Below, one piece after another: positions 52,039-60,659 of a stretch of 64,000 nt of DNA. A program made the position numbers and the translations under genes. Every line of letters begins with the position of its first letter. Position 1 is the first letter of the stretch. The notes below the pieces were generated by a model, which saw only the letters and a list, made by a program, of their open reading frames with translations, searched no databases and was not told where the DNA came from. Source of the stretch: Thermoactinospora rubra (lineage in GTDB: Bacteria > Actinomycetota > Actinomycetes > Streptosporangiales > Streptosporangiaceae); contig NZ_MSZZ01000005.1 in NCBI RefSeq assembly GCF_002093975.1, positions 1-64,000 of the forward strand. Reading direction: 5' to 3'.

Positions 52039-52395
52039 ATGATGCGCGTCCTGATCCCTTCTCGGGTACGTGCGGCGGTCCGAGCGCGGCTGGACGCCCG
52101 CTACGCCGCCAGGGCCGAGCTCCGCGCCGCCCTCGACGAGGTGAGCGCGCTGCGAGGCGAGGTGGCGGCGCTGGGGAGCCGGCTGTCGGAGCTGGGCGGC
52201 GAGGTCGCGGCGCTGCGCGAGCAGGTCGAACGGCTGCGCGCCGCGGCCCGCCAGGCCGACGACACCCGCCGCCTGGCTCTGGAGACGGCCGAGGCGCTCG
52301 ACCGCGTCCTGCAGGACGAGGTGCTGCTCTGGCAGGCCGTCGACGCGGCCCGACCGCTCGACGGGGCCCACTCGCTCGACGGGGCACGCCCATGA
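52039..52395 (+). CDS. Coiled-coil protein of unknown function
   Basis: The 118-residue protein has a basic start (MMRVLIPSRVRAAVRARLDA) and a long Ala/Glu/Arg/Leu heptad region (about 25-100) such as LRGEVAALGSRLSELGGEVA. No membrane segment is present. Short coiled-coil proteins of this type are common in actinobacteria (DUF6752-like). Its TGA overlaps the next ATG, so it is coupled to the PP-loop gene and may be its structural partner. Confidence 0.6.
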   Translation: MMRVLIPSRVRAAVRARLDARYAARAELRAALDEVSALRGEVAALGSRLSELGGEVAALREQVERLRAAARQADDTRRLALETAEALDRVLQDEVLLWQAVDAARPLDGAHSLDGARP

Positions 52396-53618
52396 GGGTG
52401 AGCTGGAGCGGCGGCACGCTCACCTTCCGCCTGGACCCCGAGGACGAGATCACGGGGAAGGCCTCCGACGGCTACCCGGTCAAGCTGCGCACGAACTCCT
52501 GCACGATCTCCCCCGCGACCGGCGGCGTGCCTGACGACGCCCATCCCGACCTGTTCGCGCTGGCCGCCTGGACCGTCGTCGCGCCCTGGACCCGCCGCAG
52601 GATCACCTTCGACCGGGCCGTCTCCGCCGAGCTGGCGCGGGCCCTCCACGACGGGTGGGGCGTCGAGGCCGGCCCGGTGGGCGTGGCGGCCCGCCGTACC
52701 GGATCGGTGCTGGCCATCAGCTACAGCGGCGGGGCCGACTCCGTCGCGGCGGCCACCATCCTGCCGGAGGCGCCCTTCGTCCACTTCCGGAGGGTCCCGC
52801 ACCCGCGCGTGCCCAACCGGTGGACCCACTACCGCTCCGACGTGCTCGCGAAGCTGGCCGGGCAGACCGGCCGGCCGCTCACCGAGGTGGCCTCCGACCT
52901 GGAGTTCACGCTGGCCGAGCCGCGCCCCGGCTACCCCGAGCACCACGCCGTGGCCGCCGGGGCGCTGCTGCTGGCCGACCGGCTGGACCTGGGCGGGCTG
53001 GCCTTCGGCTACGAGCTGGGCTCCCGCTGGCTGGGCGGCGACCGCTACCTGCTGCGCTACACGCCCGACAACCCGATGTGGGCGCCGCACGGCCCCTGGG
53101 GGCGGGCGTTCGCGGCGGCCGGCGTGCACATCGTGCTGCCGGTGGGCGGGGTGAGCGAGGCGGTGACCATGCGGCTGGCGCTGGGCTCGCCGCTGAAGGA
53201 CCAGCTGCGGTGGTGCCTGCGCGGCGCCGACGGGCCCTGCCGTACCTGCGGCAAGTGCCTGTACAAGGAGCTCATCCAGGCCGCCGTCGAGCGGCGGCCC
53301 CTCGACACGCCGATCACCGCCGACCGGCCGGTGGCCCGCAAGTGGCAGCAGCCGCCGCCCTACGGCGGCCAGGAGATGATCGAGTACGGCTGCGCCCGGG
53401 TGCCGGGCATCGAGCACACGGTCTTCGCCAAGGCGGCGGCCTTCCTCCAGGCCACCGAGGAGTCGACGGCCTGGCTGGACCGCTGCTACCCGCCCGCGCT
53501 GGAGGAGATCCCCGAGCCCTGGCGGGAGCAGGTCAGGTCGTTCATGGTCGCCGAGGTGGGGCTGATGAGCCCCGAGGAGGCACGCCGAGTGGAGGAATGG
53601 GGGCAGGCCAGGGCGTGA
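52392..53618 (+). CDS. PP-loop ATPase-like protein (DUF6395-like)
   Basis: The start at 52392 (MRVSWSGGTLTFRLDPEDEI) gives 408 residues. VLAISYSGGADSVAAATILP near residue 110 is the SGGxDS PP-loop of adenine-nucleotide alpha hydrolases, the fold of QueC and tRNA thiolation enzymes. A cysteine cluster, CRTCGKCLYKE, near residue 280 resembles the metal or sulfur motif of QueC-like proteins. The family is known mostly as a domain of unknown function. It lies between a coiled-coil gene and an M55 peptidase gene, with overlapping stops and starts on both sides, suggesting a joint role. Confidence 0.65.
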   Translation: MRVSWSGGTLTFRLDPEDEITGKASDGYPVKLRTNSCTISPATGGVPDDAHPDLFALAAWTVVAPWTRRRITFDRAVSAELARALHDGWGVEAGPVGVAARRTGSVLAISYSGGADSVAAATILPEAPFVHFRRVPHPRVPNRWTHYRSDVLAKLAGQTGRPLTEVASDLEFTLAEPRPGYPEHHAVAAGALLLADRLDLGGLAFGYELGSRWLGGDRYLLRYTPDNPMWAPHGPWGRAFAAAGVHIVLPVGGVSEAVTMRLALGSPLKDQLRWCLRGADGPCRTCGKCLYKELIQAAVERRPLDTPITADRPVARKWQQPPPYGGQEMIEYGCARVPGIEHTVFAKAAAFLQATEESTAWLDRCYPPALEEIPEPWREQVRSFMVAEVGLMSPEEARRVEEWGQARA

Positions 53619-54457
53619 AGGTCTACCTGTCGGTCGACATGGAGGGCGTCACCGGGCTGACCGACCCGGAGGAGATGCACGCCGGCAAGCGCGGCTACGA
53701 GCGCGGGTGCGAGCTCATGACCGCCGACGCCAACGCCTGCGTCGAGGGCGCCTTCGCCGCCGGCGCGACCAGCGTGCTGGTCAACGACGCCCACGGCTCC
53801 ACCAAGAACCTCCGCGTCGACCTGCTCGACCCCCGGGCGACGCTGATCCGCGGGCCCGGCAAGGCCCAGCGGATGGCGCAGGGGCTGGACTCCTCCTTCG
53901 ACGCGGCCTGCTTCGTCGGCTACCACGCGCGGGCGGGCGTCGCCCACGGCGTGCTCAACCACACGTGGATGGGCAAGGAGATCCAGAACGTCTGGCTCAA
54001 CGGCGAGCCGTGCGGGGAGACCCGGCTCGTGGCCGCCTGCGCCGGGTTCCACGGCGTGCCGGTGGTGCTGGTGACCGGCGACGAGGCGGTGGGGGAGGAG
54101 GCCCGCGAGGTCCTGGGCGACGTGGAGACCGTGGCGGTCAAGAAGGGCATCGACAAGTTCTCCGCCGAGCTGCTGCCGCCCTCCGTCGCGCAGGAGCGCA
54201 TCCGCGAGGCGACCGCCCGGGCGCTGAACCGGCTGGGCGACTTCCGGCCGTATGAGGTGGCTGCGCCGTACACGCTGGGGGTGGAGTGGAACTCCACGGC
54301 CATCGCGGCGGCGGTGGCGCTGATCCCGGGCGTGAAGACGGCGGGCGCGCGGCACACCGAGTACACCACCGACGACTTCCGGCAGATCATGGCGCTGTTC
54401 GGGCTGTTCGCCACCATCGGCGGGCAGATCGCCTGCGGAAGCGGACCCTACGGGTGA
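53615..54457 (+). CDS. M55 D-aminopeptidase (DppA family)
   Basis: The GTG at 53615 overlaps the previous stop (GTGA) and gives VKVYLSVDMEGVTGLTDPEE, 280 residues. Metal-binding SVDMEG, VLVNDAHGSTKNL, FVGYHARAGVAHGVLNHT and TAGARHTEYTTDDF match the zinc D-aminopeptidase family. These enzymes release N-terminal D-amino acids, for example from peptidoglycan D-Ala peptides. A Tat-exported amine oxidase follows 4 nt later. Confidence 0.9.
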   Translation: MKVYLSVDMEGVTGLTDPEEMHAGKRGYERGCELMTADANACVEGAFAAGATSVLVNDAHGSTKNLRVDLLDPRATLIRGPGKAQRMAQGLDSSFDAACFVGYHARAGVAHGVLNHTWMGKEIQNVWLNGEPCGETRLVAACAGFHGVPVVLVTGDEAVGEEAREVLGDVETVAVKKGIDKFSAELLPPSVAQERIREATARALNRLGDFRPYEVAAPYTLGVEWNSTAIAAAVALIPGVKTAGARHTEYTTDDFRQIMALFGLFATIGGQIACGSGPYG

Positions 54458-54461
54458 CGGC

Positions 54462-56009
54462 ATGGATTCCAGGCTGACCCGGCGCGGGCTGCTGGTCGGG
54501 ATCGGCGCGGCCGGCGGCGCCGGGGCGATGTACGCCGCCATGGGCGCGCTGGGGCTGGCCCCCACGAGCCAGGAGACGCGCTTCACGCCGCCGCAGCCGG
54601 GCGACTTCGCCCTCCAGGGCAGGGCGGCGGCCAGCGTCGTCGTCCTCGGCGCCGGGATCGCGGGCCTGACCGCGGCCTACGAGCTGGGCAAGGCCGGATA
54701 CGACGTCACGGTGCTGGAGGCGAGGGGCAAGCCCGGCGGGCGGAACCTCACGCTGCGCGGCGGCGACTCGCTGGGCGAGGTCAACGGGCCGACCCAGCGG
54801 GTGACCTTCGGCGAGGGGATCTACTTCAACGCCGGGCCCGCGCGCATCGCCCCCTGGATGGTGACGCTCGACTACTGCCGCGAGCTGGGCGTGCCCATCG
54901 AGACGTTCGTCAACCGCAACGCCGCCGCCTACGTCCACACCAACGGCGTCACGCAGCGCGCCAGGACCGCGCGGGCCGACATGTACGGCTATGTCGCCGA
55001 ACTGCTGGCCAAGGCGACCGACGCCGGCAGCCTGGACCGCAGGCTGACCAGGGAGGACAGGGAGCGGCTGCTGGAGTTCCTGCGGCGCTTCGGCGACCTG
55101 GGGCCCAAGCTGGAGTACGAGGGGTCCACGCGGCGCGGCTTCGTGGACTTCCCCGACGTCGACGCGGGCGTCCCGCTCGGCCCGCCCGGCCCGCTCTCCC
55201 AGGTGCTGGCCGCCGCGACCGGCCGGGCCATCACCAACGACTTCGGCTACGACCAGGCCACGCCGATGTTCCAGCCGGTCGGCGGCATGGACCGCGTCGT
55301 CGCCGCGCTGGTCGAGCGCGTGGGGGAGGACCGCATCAGGACGGGGATCCAGGTCACCAGCATCACCGGCCTGGCCGACGGGGTCGAGGTGGAGTGGGCC
55401 GGCGGGCGGCACAGGGCGGACTACTGCGTCGCCGCGCTGCCGCCGCACGTCCTGGCCAGGATCCCGCACAACCTGGGGGCCGAGGTCACCGCGGCGCTCA
55501 GGAAGCCGGTCCCGGTGGCCGCGGGCAAGATCGGGCTCGAGTACGGCAGGCGCTGGTGGGAGCTGGAGGACCGCATCTACGGCGGGGTCACCGAGACGGA
55601 CCTGGACATCACCCACATCTGGTACCCGTCCCACGGTTATCACGAGAGATCCGGACTCATCGTCGGCTACTACACCACCGGCAAGAACGCCGAGCTGTAC
55701 GGCGCGCTCACCCCGGAGGACCGCAGGCGGCGCGCCCTCACCCAGGGCAAGAAGATCCACGGCGAGAAGTACCGGGCCGACCTGCTCTCCAGCGTGTCCA
55801 TCGCCTGGGAGCGCCAGCAGCACATCCTCGGCGGCTGGGTGAAGTGGCCCGCTGTTGATTCGTCGTTCACTCTTCTGCAACGCCCGGCGGGAAGGGTGTA
55901 CTTCGCGGGCGACTGGCTGACCCACCTGGTCGCCTGGCAGGCCGGGGCGATGGAGTCGGCCAGGAACGCCGTCACCCGGCTGCACCGGCACGCGCTCCAG
56001 CGGCCCTGA
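54462..56009 (+). CDS. Tat-exported flavin monoamine/L-amino-acid oxidase-like enzyme
   Basis: The 515-residue protein has a twin-arginine signal, MDSRLTRRGLLVGIGAAGGA. The FAD fold shows SVVVLGAGIAGLTAAYELGK and VTVLEARGKPGGR. QPVGGMDRVVAAL and the C-terminal RVYFAGDWLTHLVAWQAGAM match flavin amine oxidases. The substrate is unknown; export and a preceding D-aminopeptidase gene suggest amino acids outside the cell. It is tightly linked to the M55 peptidase gene. Confidence 0.85.
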   Translation: MDSRLTRRGLLVGIGAAGGAGAMYAAMGALGLAPTSQETRFTPPQPGDFALQGRAAASVVVLGAGIAGLTAAYELGKAGYDVTVLEARGKPGGRNLTLRGGDSLGEVNGPTQRVTFGEGIYFNAGPARIAPWMVTLDYCRELGVPIETFVNRNAAAYVHTNGVTQRARTARADMYGYVAELLAKATDAGSLDRRLTREDRERLLEFLRRFGDLGPKLEYEGSTRRGFVDFPDVDAGVPLGPPGPLSQVLAAATGRAITNDFGYDQATPMFQPVGGMDRVVAALVERVGEDRIRTGIQVTSITGLADGVEVEWAGGRHRADYCVAALPPHVLARIPHNLGAEVTAALRKPVPVAAGKIGLEYGRRWWELEDRIYGGVTETDLDITHIWYPSHGYHERSGLIVGYYTTGKNAELYGALTPEDRRRRALTQGKKIHGEKYRADLLSSVSIAWERQQHILGGWVKWPAVDSSFTLLQRPAGRVYFAGDWLTHLVAWQAGAMESARNAVTRLHRHALQRP

Positions 56010-56070
56010 TCCTCGCGGCCGTCCCCCGGGGCGCGTAGGGTCCGACTGGACCGAGGAGAGAGGGGGACGG

Positions 56071-56592
56071 ATGTCGCTGGAGTGGACGCCCGTCGCCGGG
56101 CGGCCCGACCTGCTGGCCGAGCCCGTGGCGCGAGCCGTACGGGCACTGGAGGACCCGGGCCGGGTGCTGGTCGCCGAGATCGACCCCGACCTGGCCGACA
56201 CCGCGGCCTTCTGCGAGAAGTACGGCGTGAGCCTGGAGGAGTCCGCCAACTGCGTGGTGGTGGCGGCCCGCAGGGGCGGCGTGACGGGCTACGCGGCGTG
56301 CGTGGTGCTCGCGACCATGCGCGTGGACGTCAACAACGTGGTGCGCAAGCGGCTGGAGGCCCGCAAGGCGAGCTTCGCGCCGATGGCCGAGGCGGTCGAG
56401 CTGACCGGCATGGAATACGGCGGGATCACCCCGCTGGGCCTGCCGGAGGGCTGGCCGGTCCTGGTGGACACCGCCGTGGCCCAGCATCCCAGGGTGATCG
56501 TCGGCAGCGGCGTGCGGCGCTCCAAACTGTCGGTGCCCGGCGCCACACTGGCGGGGCTGGCGAACGCCGAGGTGCTGTCTCTGGCCAATTGA
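56071..56592 (+). CDS. YbaK/ProX-type aminoacyl-tRNA deacylase-like protein
   Basis: The 173-residue protein has the YbaK fold: ESANCVVVAARRGGVTGYAA, the lysine region VVRKRLEARKASFAPMAEAV, TGMEYGGITPLGLPEGWPVL and the glycine-rich VIVGSGVRRSKLSVPGATLA. Such proteins hydrolyse mischarged tRNAs in trans. A GAGGAGAG sequence precedes the ATG. Confidence 0.85.
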   Translation: MSLEWTPVAGRPDLLAEPVARAVRALEDPGRVLVAEIDPDLADTAAFCEKYGVSLEESANCVVVAARRGGVTGYAACVVLATMRVDVNNVVRKRLEARKASFAPMAEAVELTGMEYGGITPLGLPEGWPVLVDTAVAQHPRVIVGSGVRRSKLSVPGATLAGLANAEVLSLAN

Positions 56593-56712
56593 GACCAATG
56601 TGAGACCGTGGATGAAGAAACCGGTGACGCCAAGCCGGACGTTATGCAAGTGGGAATGTGACCTCGTGGTTCATCTGTGGGTGGGATTCAAGCCGGTATG
56701 GTGCTTCATGCC

Positions 56713-58821
56713 ATGAATCAGGACGACAGACTCGGCCCGTACCGCCTGCTCAGGCGGCTCGGTGAGGGGGGCATGGGCGTCGTCCATCTCGCCGTCGACC
56801 CGCAGGGGCGGCAGGTGGCGATCAAGGTGCTGCGCCCGGAGGTGGCCGGCGACGAGGTCGCCCGCCGCAGGCTCTCGCGCGAGGTCGACACCATGCGGCG
56901 GGTGCGCAGCAAGTACATCGCGGAGGTCGTCGACGCCGACGTGACGGGCCACCGGCCCTACATCGTGACGCAGTACGTCCCCGGCCGCCCGCTGGATGAG
57001 ATCGTCAAGGAGGACGGGCCGCTCGACCTGCCCGCGCTGCTGCGGGTGGCGCACGGCGTGGCCTCCGCGCTGGCCGCGGTCCACTCGGTGGGCGTGATCC
57101 ACCGCGACCTCAAGCCCGGCAACGTCCTGATCCTCGACGGCCAGCCGGTGCTGATCGACTTCGGCATCGCCCAGGCGGTCGACGCCACCAGGCTCACCCA
57201 GACCGGCATGTTCATCGGCACGCCCGGCTACCTGGCCCCGGAGATCATCGAGGGCCACGAGGCGGGCCCGGAAGTCGACGTCCACGCCTGGGCGGGCACG
57301 CTGCTGTACGCCGCGACCGGCCAGCCACCCTTCGGCAAGGGCACGCTGGAGATGATCTTCTACAACATCACCGCGGGCAAGGCCGACGTCAGCGGCGCCC
57401 CGGCACAGCTGCAGCCCCTGCTGAAGGCGGCCTTCCAGCGCAACCCGGCCAAGCGTCCCAAGGCGGCCGAGCTGGCCGAGCAGACCGCGCGGATGCTGCC
57501 CCAGGCCGGGCGGGCCCCCGACCAGATCTCCACCGTGCCGGGCGCCGGAGCGGCGCCCGAGACCACGCCGACACCGCGGATCACCCCGTCGCCGGCCTCC
57601 CCGCCGCAGGGGTCGTTCGTGTCGCTGCTGCCGGACCAGCCCTCCGGGTCGGGGCCGCAGGCCGCGCCGCCTCCCGGGGCCGCGAACCCGCCTGTTAATC
57701 CGCCCGCGAGCCCGCCTGTGAGCCCGGCGGGGAGCCCCGCGACGGGCGGGCACCCGGCCGCCGACGCCACGCCGCCGGTGTCGGCCCGCACCGACCGGCA
57801 GCGCGCCGACCAGCAGCAGGGGGCCCAGCAGCATGGCGCCCCCCAGCACGGCGCTCAGCAGCCCGGAGCCCAGCAGCACGGCGCCCCCCAGCACGGCGCC
57901 CGGCAGCCCGGGTCGGGGCCGCAAGCCGCGCCGCCGCAGCCCGACCAGGGCGACCCGTTCCCCACCCGCCGCGTGTCTCCGGAGGAACTGCGCAGGATGC
58001 GGGAGGAGTCCCAGCCCTGGAACAACCACGCCGCCCCGCCGCCCGAGGGCGACGTGCCCACCCGCAGGGTCCGCTCCGGCGCGTCCGACTTCGCCCGCGT
58101 CAGCGCCCCCCAGCCGCCGCCCTACGTCCCGCCCCCCGCGCCGCCGCCCCAGACGCCGTATCCGCCCGACCTGTCCACCAAGCGCGAGCCGTACATCCCG
58201 GGCGCCCGGCCAGGGCGCGCGCTCGAACGTTCCAGGGCGTACGGCGCGGCCGGGGCGATGCTGCTGATCGTCATGATCGTCGTCGCGGCCCTCGCCCCGG
58301 TGCTGGTCGCGGCCGTCGTCCTGCCCGCGGCCGTGCTGCTGCGCGCCGCCGACCTGGCCCAGCAGCAGCTCATCGGCCGGCGGCCGACCGGGCTGGCCGC
58401 CTTCGACGTCCTGCGCGTGCTCGCCTACCCCAAGGCGCTGGCCAAGTCGATCGGCGTCACGCTCGCCCTGGTCTTCTACGGCGCCATCCTCGCCCTGCCC
58501 GTCACGCTGCTGCTGACCGTGATCGTCAAGATGCAGCCGGCGAACGCGCTGGCGTGGGGCGCGGCGGTGGCGCTGTGGACCATCTGCGCCGGCCCCGGCG
58601 TGGAGGGGCCGAGCCGTCAGATGCGCAGAACCCTGTCCTCCCTCGTACCCTCGAGGGCAGGGGCGATCGCCATGGCGGGGGTCTTCGGCGTGATCGCCGC
58701 GCTGTCCTTGGTGCTGGCGTACCAGACAGTGGGCGACGACCCGCCCCGGGAGGCAAACTGGACACCAGTGGACGTCGAGCTGGTGACTGACAGGCTCGAC
58801 GAACTGCGAAACAGGGGGTAG
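56713..58821 (+). CDS. Ser/Thr protein kinase 1, membrane-linked
   Basis: Starting at 56713 (MNQDDRLGPYRLLRRLGEGG) it has 702 residues. The kinase domain (about 8-270) has the Gly loop GEGGMGVVHLAVD, VAIKVL, VIHRDLKPGNVLIL, LIDFGIAQAV and IGTPGYLAPEII, all active. A long Pro/Gln-rich segment follows, with repeated QHGAPQHGAQQPG (57826-57908). The C-terminus has about four hydrophobic helices instead of PASTA repeats. The second kinase starts 7 nt after its stop. Confidence 0.9.
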   Translation: MNQDDRLGPYRLLRRLGEGGMGVVHLAVDPQGRQVAIKVLRPEVAGDEVARRRLSREVDTMRRVRSKYIAEVVDADVTGHRPYIVTQYVPGRPLDEIVKEDGPLDLPALLRVAHGVASALAAVHSVGVIHRDLKPGNVLILDGQPVLIDFGIAQAVDATRLTQTGMFIGTPGYLAPEIIEGHEAGPEVDVHAWAGTLLYAATGQPPFGKGTLEMIFYNITAGKADVSGAPAQLQPLLKAAFQRNPAKRPKAAELAEQTARMLPQAGRAPDQISTVPGAGAAPETTPTPRITPSPASPPQGSFVSLLPDQPSGSGPQAAPPPGAANPPVNPPASPPVSPAGSPATGGHPAADATPPVSARTDRQRADQQQGAQQHGAPQHGAQQPGAQQHGAPQHGARQPGSGPQAAPPQPDQGDPFPTRRVSPEELRRMREESQPWNNHAAPPPEGDVPTRRVRSGASDFARVSAPQPPPYVPPPAPPPQTPYPPDLSTKREPYIPGARPGRALERSRAYGAAGAMLLIVMIVVAALAPVLVAAVVLPAAVLLRAADLAQQQLIGRRPTGLAAFDVLRVLAYPKALAKSIGVTLALVFYGAILALPVTLLLTVIVKMQPANALAWGAAVALWTICAGPGVEGPSRQMRRTLSSLVPSRAGAIAMAGVFGVIAALSLVLAYQTVGDDPPREANWTPVDVELVTDRLDELRNRG

Positions 58822-58828
58822 CAGCCGG

Positions 58829-60592
58829 ATGAGCGCAGGCAACACCCAGGCACCCGAGCGGATTGGCCCGTACCGATTGGTCAGGAAGATCGGCGAAGGT
58901 GGCATGGGTGTTGTCCACCTCGGGCTCGACGAGGACGGCCGCGAGGTCGCCATCAAGGTGCTCCACCCGCACGTGGCGGCCGACCTCAAGGCACGCGACC
59001 GGCTGATCCGCGAGGTCGAGACCATGCGGCGGGTGCGCAGCCCGTTCGTGGCCTCGGTGCTCGACGCCGAGCTGGTGGGGCGGGAGCCGTACGTCGTGAC
59101 CCGCTTCGCCCCCGGCCGCACGCTCGAGGACATCGTGCTCAGCGACGGCCCGCTGGGCGCCCGCGAGGTGATCCGCCTGGCCCAGGGCCTGTGCCAGGCG
59201 CTCGTGGCCATCCACGCCGCCGACGTCATCCACCGCGACCTCAAGCCGTCCAACGTCATGATGGTCAACGGCGAGCCGCTGGTGATCGACTTCGGCATCG
59301 CGCACCTGGTCAACGCCACGCGGCTGACCCAGACCGGGATGTTCGTCGGCACGCCCGGCTACCTCGCCCCCGAGATCATCCGCGACGCCGAGATCACCCA
59401 GAAGGCCGACGTGCACGCGCTGGCCTCCACGGTGTTCTTCGCGGCCGCCGGGGTGCCGCCGTTCGGCACGGGCGCGTTCGAGGTGATCTGCTACAACATC
59501 ATGGAGGGGCGTCCGCAGCTGGACAAGGCGCCGGTGTGGCTGCGCGGCTGGCTGGCCAGGGCGCTGGCGGTCGACCCCGACGAGCGGCCCACCGCCCAGG
59601 AGCTGCTGCGCATGGCCCGCGCGCTCGACCCGCGGGTGACCACGTTCAACGAGGTCCCGCCGCCGAACCGGTCCACCCCGTCGGGCACGAAGGTCCTGCC
59701 CAGCAAGCAGACGTACTCCGACCTGCTGCCCCCCGTGGAGTACGGCAGGCCCGCCCCCGAGCCGCCGCGCACGCGCCGGCAGCCCGAGGTGAAGCCGCCG
59801 CCGTACGTGCCCGCGCCGATGAGCGCCCGCCCGGTCGCCCCGCCGCCCCGTCCCGACCAGCGGGTGGCCGGGTATCCGGCGCCGCCGTACACCCCGCCGG
59901 CCTACACCCCGCCACGGCAGCGCAAGAAGTACGTGGTCGGCAGCCAGCTCGTCGGCGGGCTGCTGCTGGCGGCCCTGGTGGGGCTCACGGTGATGATGCC
60001 GGTCGTGATGAGCGTCGTGGGCATCACGCTGGCGCTGGTGCTGCGCATGGGCGAGTACCTCTTCGGCGACCTGGTCAAGCGCCGCCAGGCGCGCGGCGGC
60101 GCCAGCGCGGCCGACCCGCTGCTGGTCGTCGTCGGCACGCCGTGGGCGCTGGTCAAGTCCTTCCTCATCACGCTGGTCCACGTGCCGCTGGCGCTGCTGT
60201 TCGGCCTGTGCGTGTACGGCGTGGCCCGCTGGGGCGGCGGGTTCGACACCAACCAGGCGATCGCCTACGCGGCCGGCGGGCTGGTGGCGGGGCTGTTCGT
60301 GCTGCCCGGCGGCGGCGCGCCGCGCAAGGCCGTCGCCCGCACGCTGACCTCGGTCCTGCGCACGCCCGGCGCCGCCCTGGTGGCCGCCCTGGTGGCCGGT
60401 ACGGCGGCGGTCATCGTGGTGATGTTCGCGCTGGGGCAGGAACCCACCTGGGAGCCCTGGCGCGCGCCGAGCACCGTGCTGAAGGAGCTCACCGACAACG
60501 CCAGGGACAGCGCGACGGGCCTGGTCACAGGGATGATCGACGACCTGATGCGCAGCCTGGGCCTGGGATTCCTGTCTCCCTGGGGTCCATGA
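58829..60592 (+). CDS. Ser/Thr protein kinase 2, membrane-linked
   Basis: The 587-residue protein has an active kinase domain (GEGGMGVVHLGLDEDGREVA, VIHRDLKPSNVMMV, VIDFGIAHLV, GTPGYLAPEIIRDAEITQ) close to that of the first kinase. A Pro-rich linker and about four hydrophobic helices follow, ending without PASTA domains. The two kinases share residue blocks such as REVETMRRVRSPFV/REVDTMRRVRSKYI, so a tandem duplication is evident. Confidence 0.9.
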   Translation: MSAGNTQAPERIGPYRLVRKIGEGGMGVVHLGLDEDGREVAIKVLHPHVAADLKARDRLIREVETMRRVRSPFVASVLDAELVGREPYVVTRFAPGRTLEDIVLSDGPLGAREVIRLAQGLCQALVAIHAADVIHRDLKPSNVMMVNGEPLVIDFGIAHLVNATRLTQTGMFVGTPGYLAPEIIRDAEITQKADVHALASTVFFAAAGVPPFGTGAFEVICYNIMEGRPQLDKAPVWLRGWLARALAVDPDERPTAQELLRMARALDPRVTTFNEVPPPNRSTPSGTKVLPSKQTYSDLLPPVEYGRPAPEPPRTRRQPEVKPPPYVPAPMSARPVAPPPRPDQRVAGYPAPPYTPPAYTPPRQRKKYVVGSQLVGGLLLAALVGLTVMMPVVMSVVGITLALVLRMGEYLFGDLVKRRQARGGASAADPLLVVVGTPWALVKSFLITLVHVPLALLFGLCVYGVARWGGGFDTNQAIAYAAGGLVAGLFVLPGGGAPRKAVARTLTSVLRTPGAALVAALVAGTAAVIVVMFALGQEPTWEPWRAPSTVLKELTDNARDSATGLVTGMIDDLMRSLGLGFLSPWGP

Positions 60593-60659
60593 CGGTCTCC
60601 CGGGGGCGCTGAGGGAAGGGCGGCCTGTCCGGGTCGTCCGGGTCGCTGAAGGGAGCGGC

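Noticed and set aside
53724..53735. A 12-nt match of the 20401 mini-CRISPR spacer inside the M55 peptidase gene
   Set aside because: It is a common G+C-rich codon string and such a match is expected by chance in this much DNA; no promoter is near.
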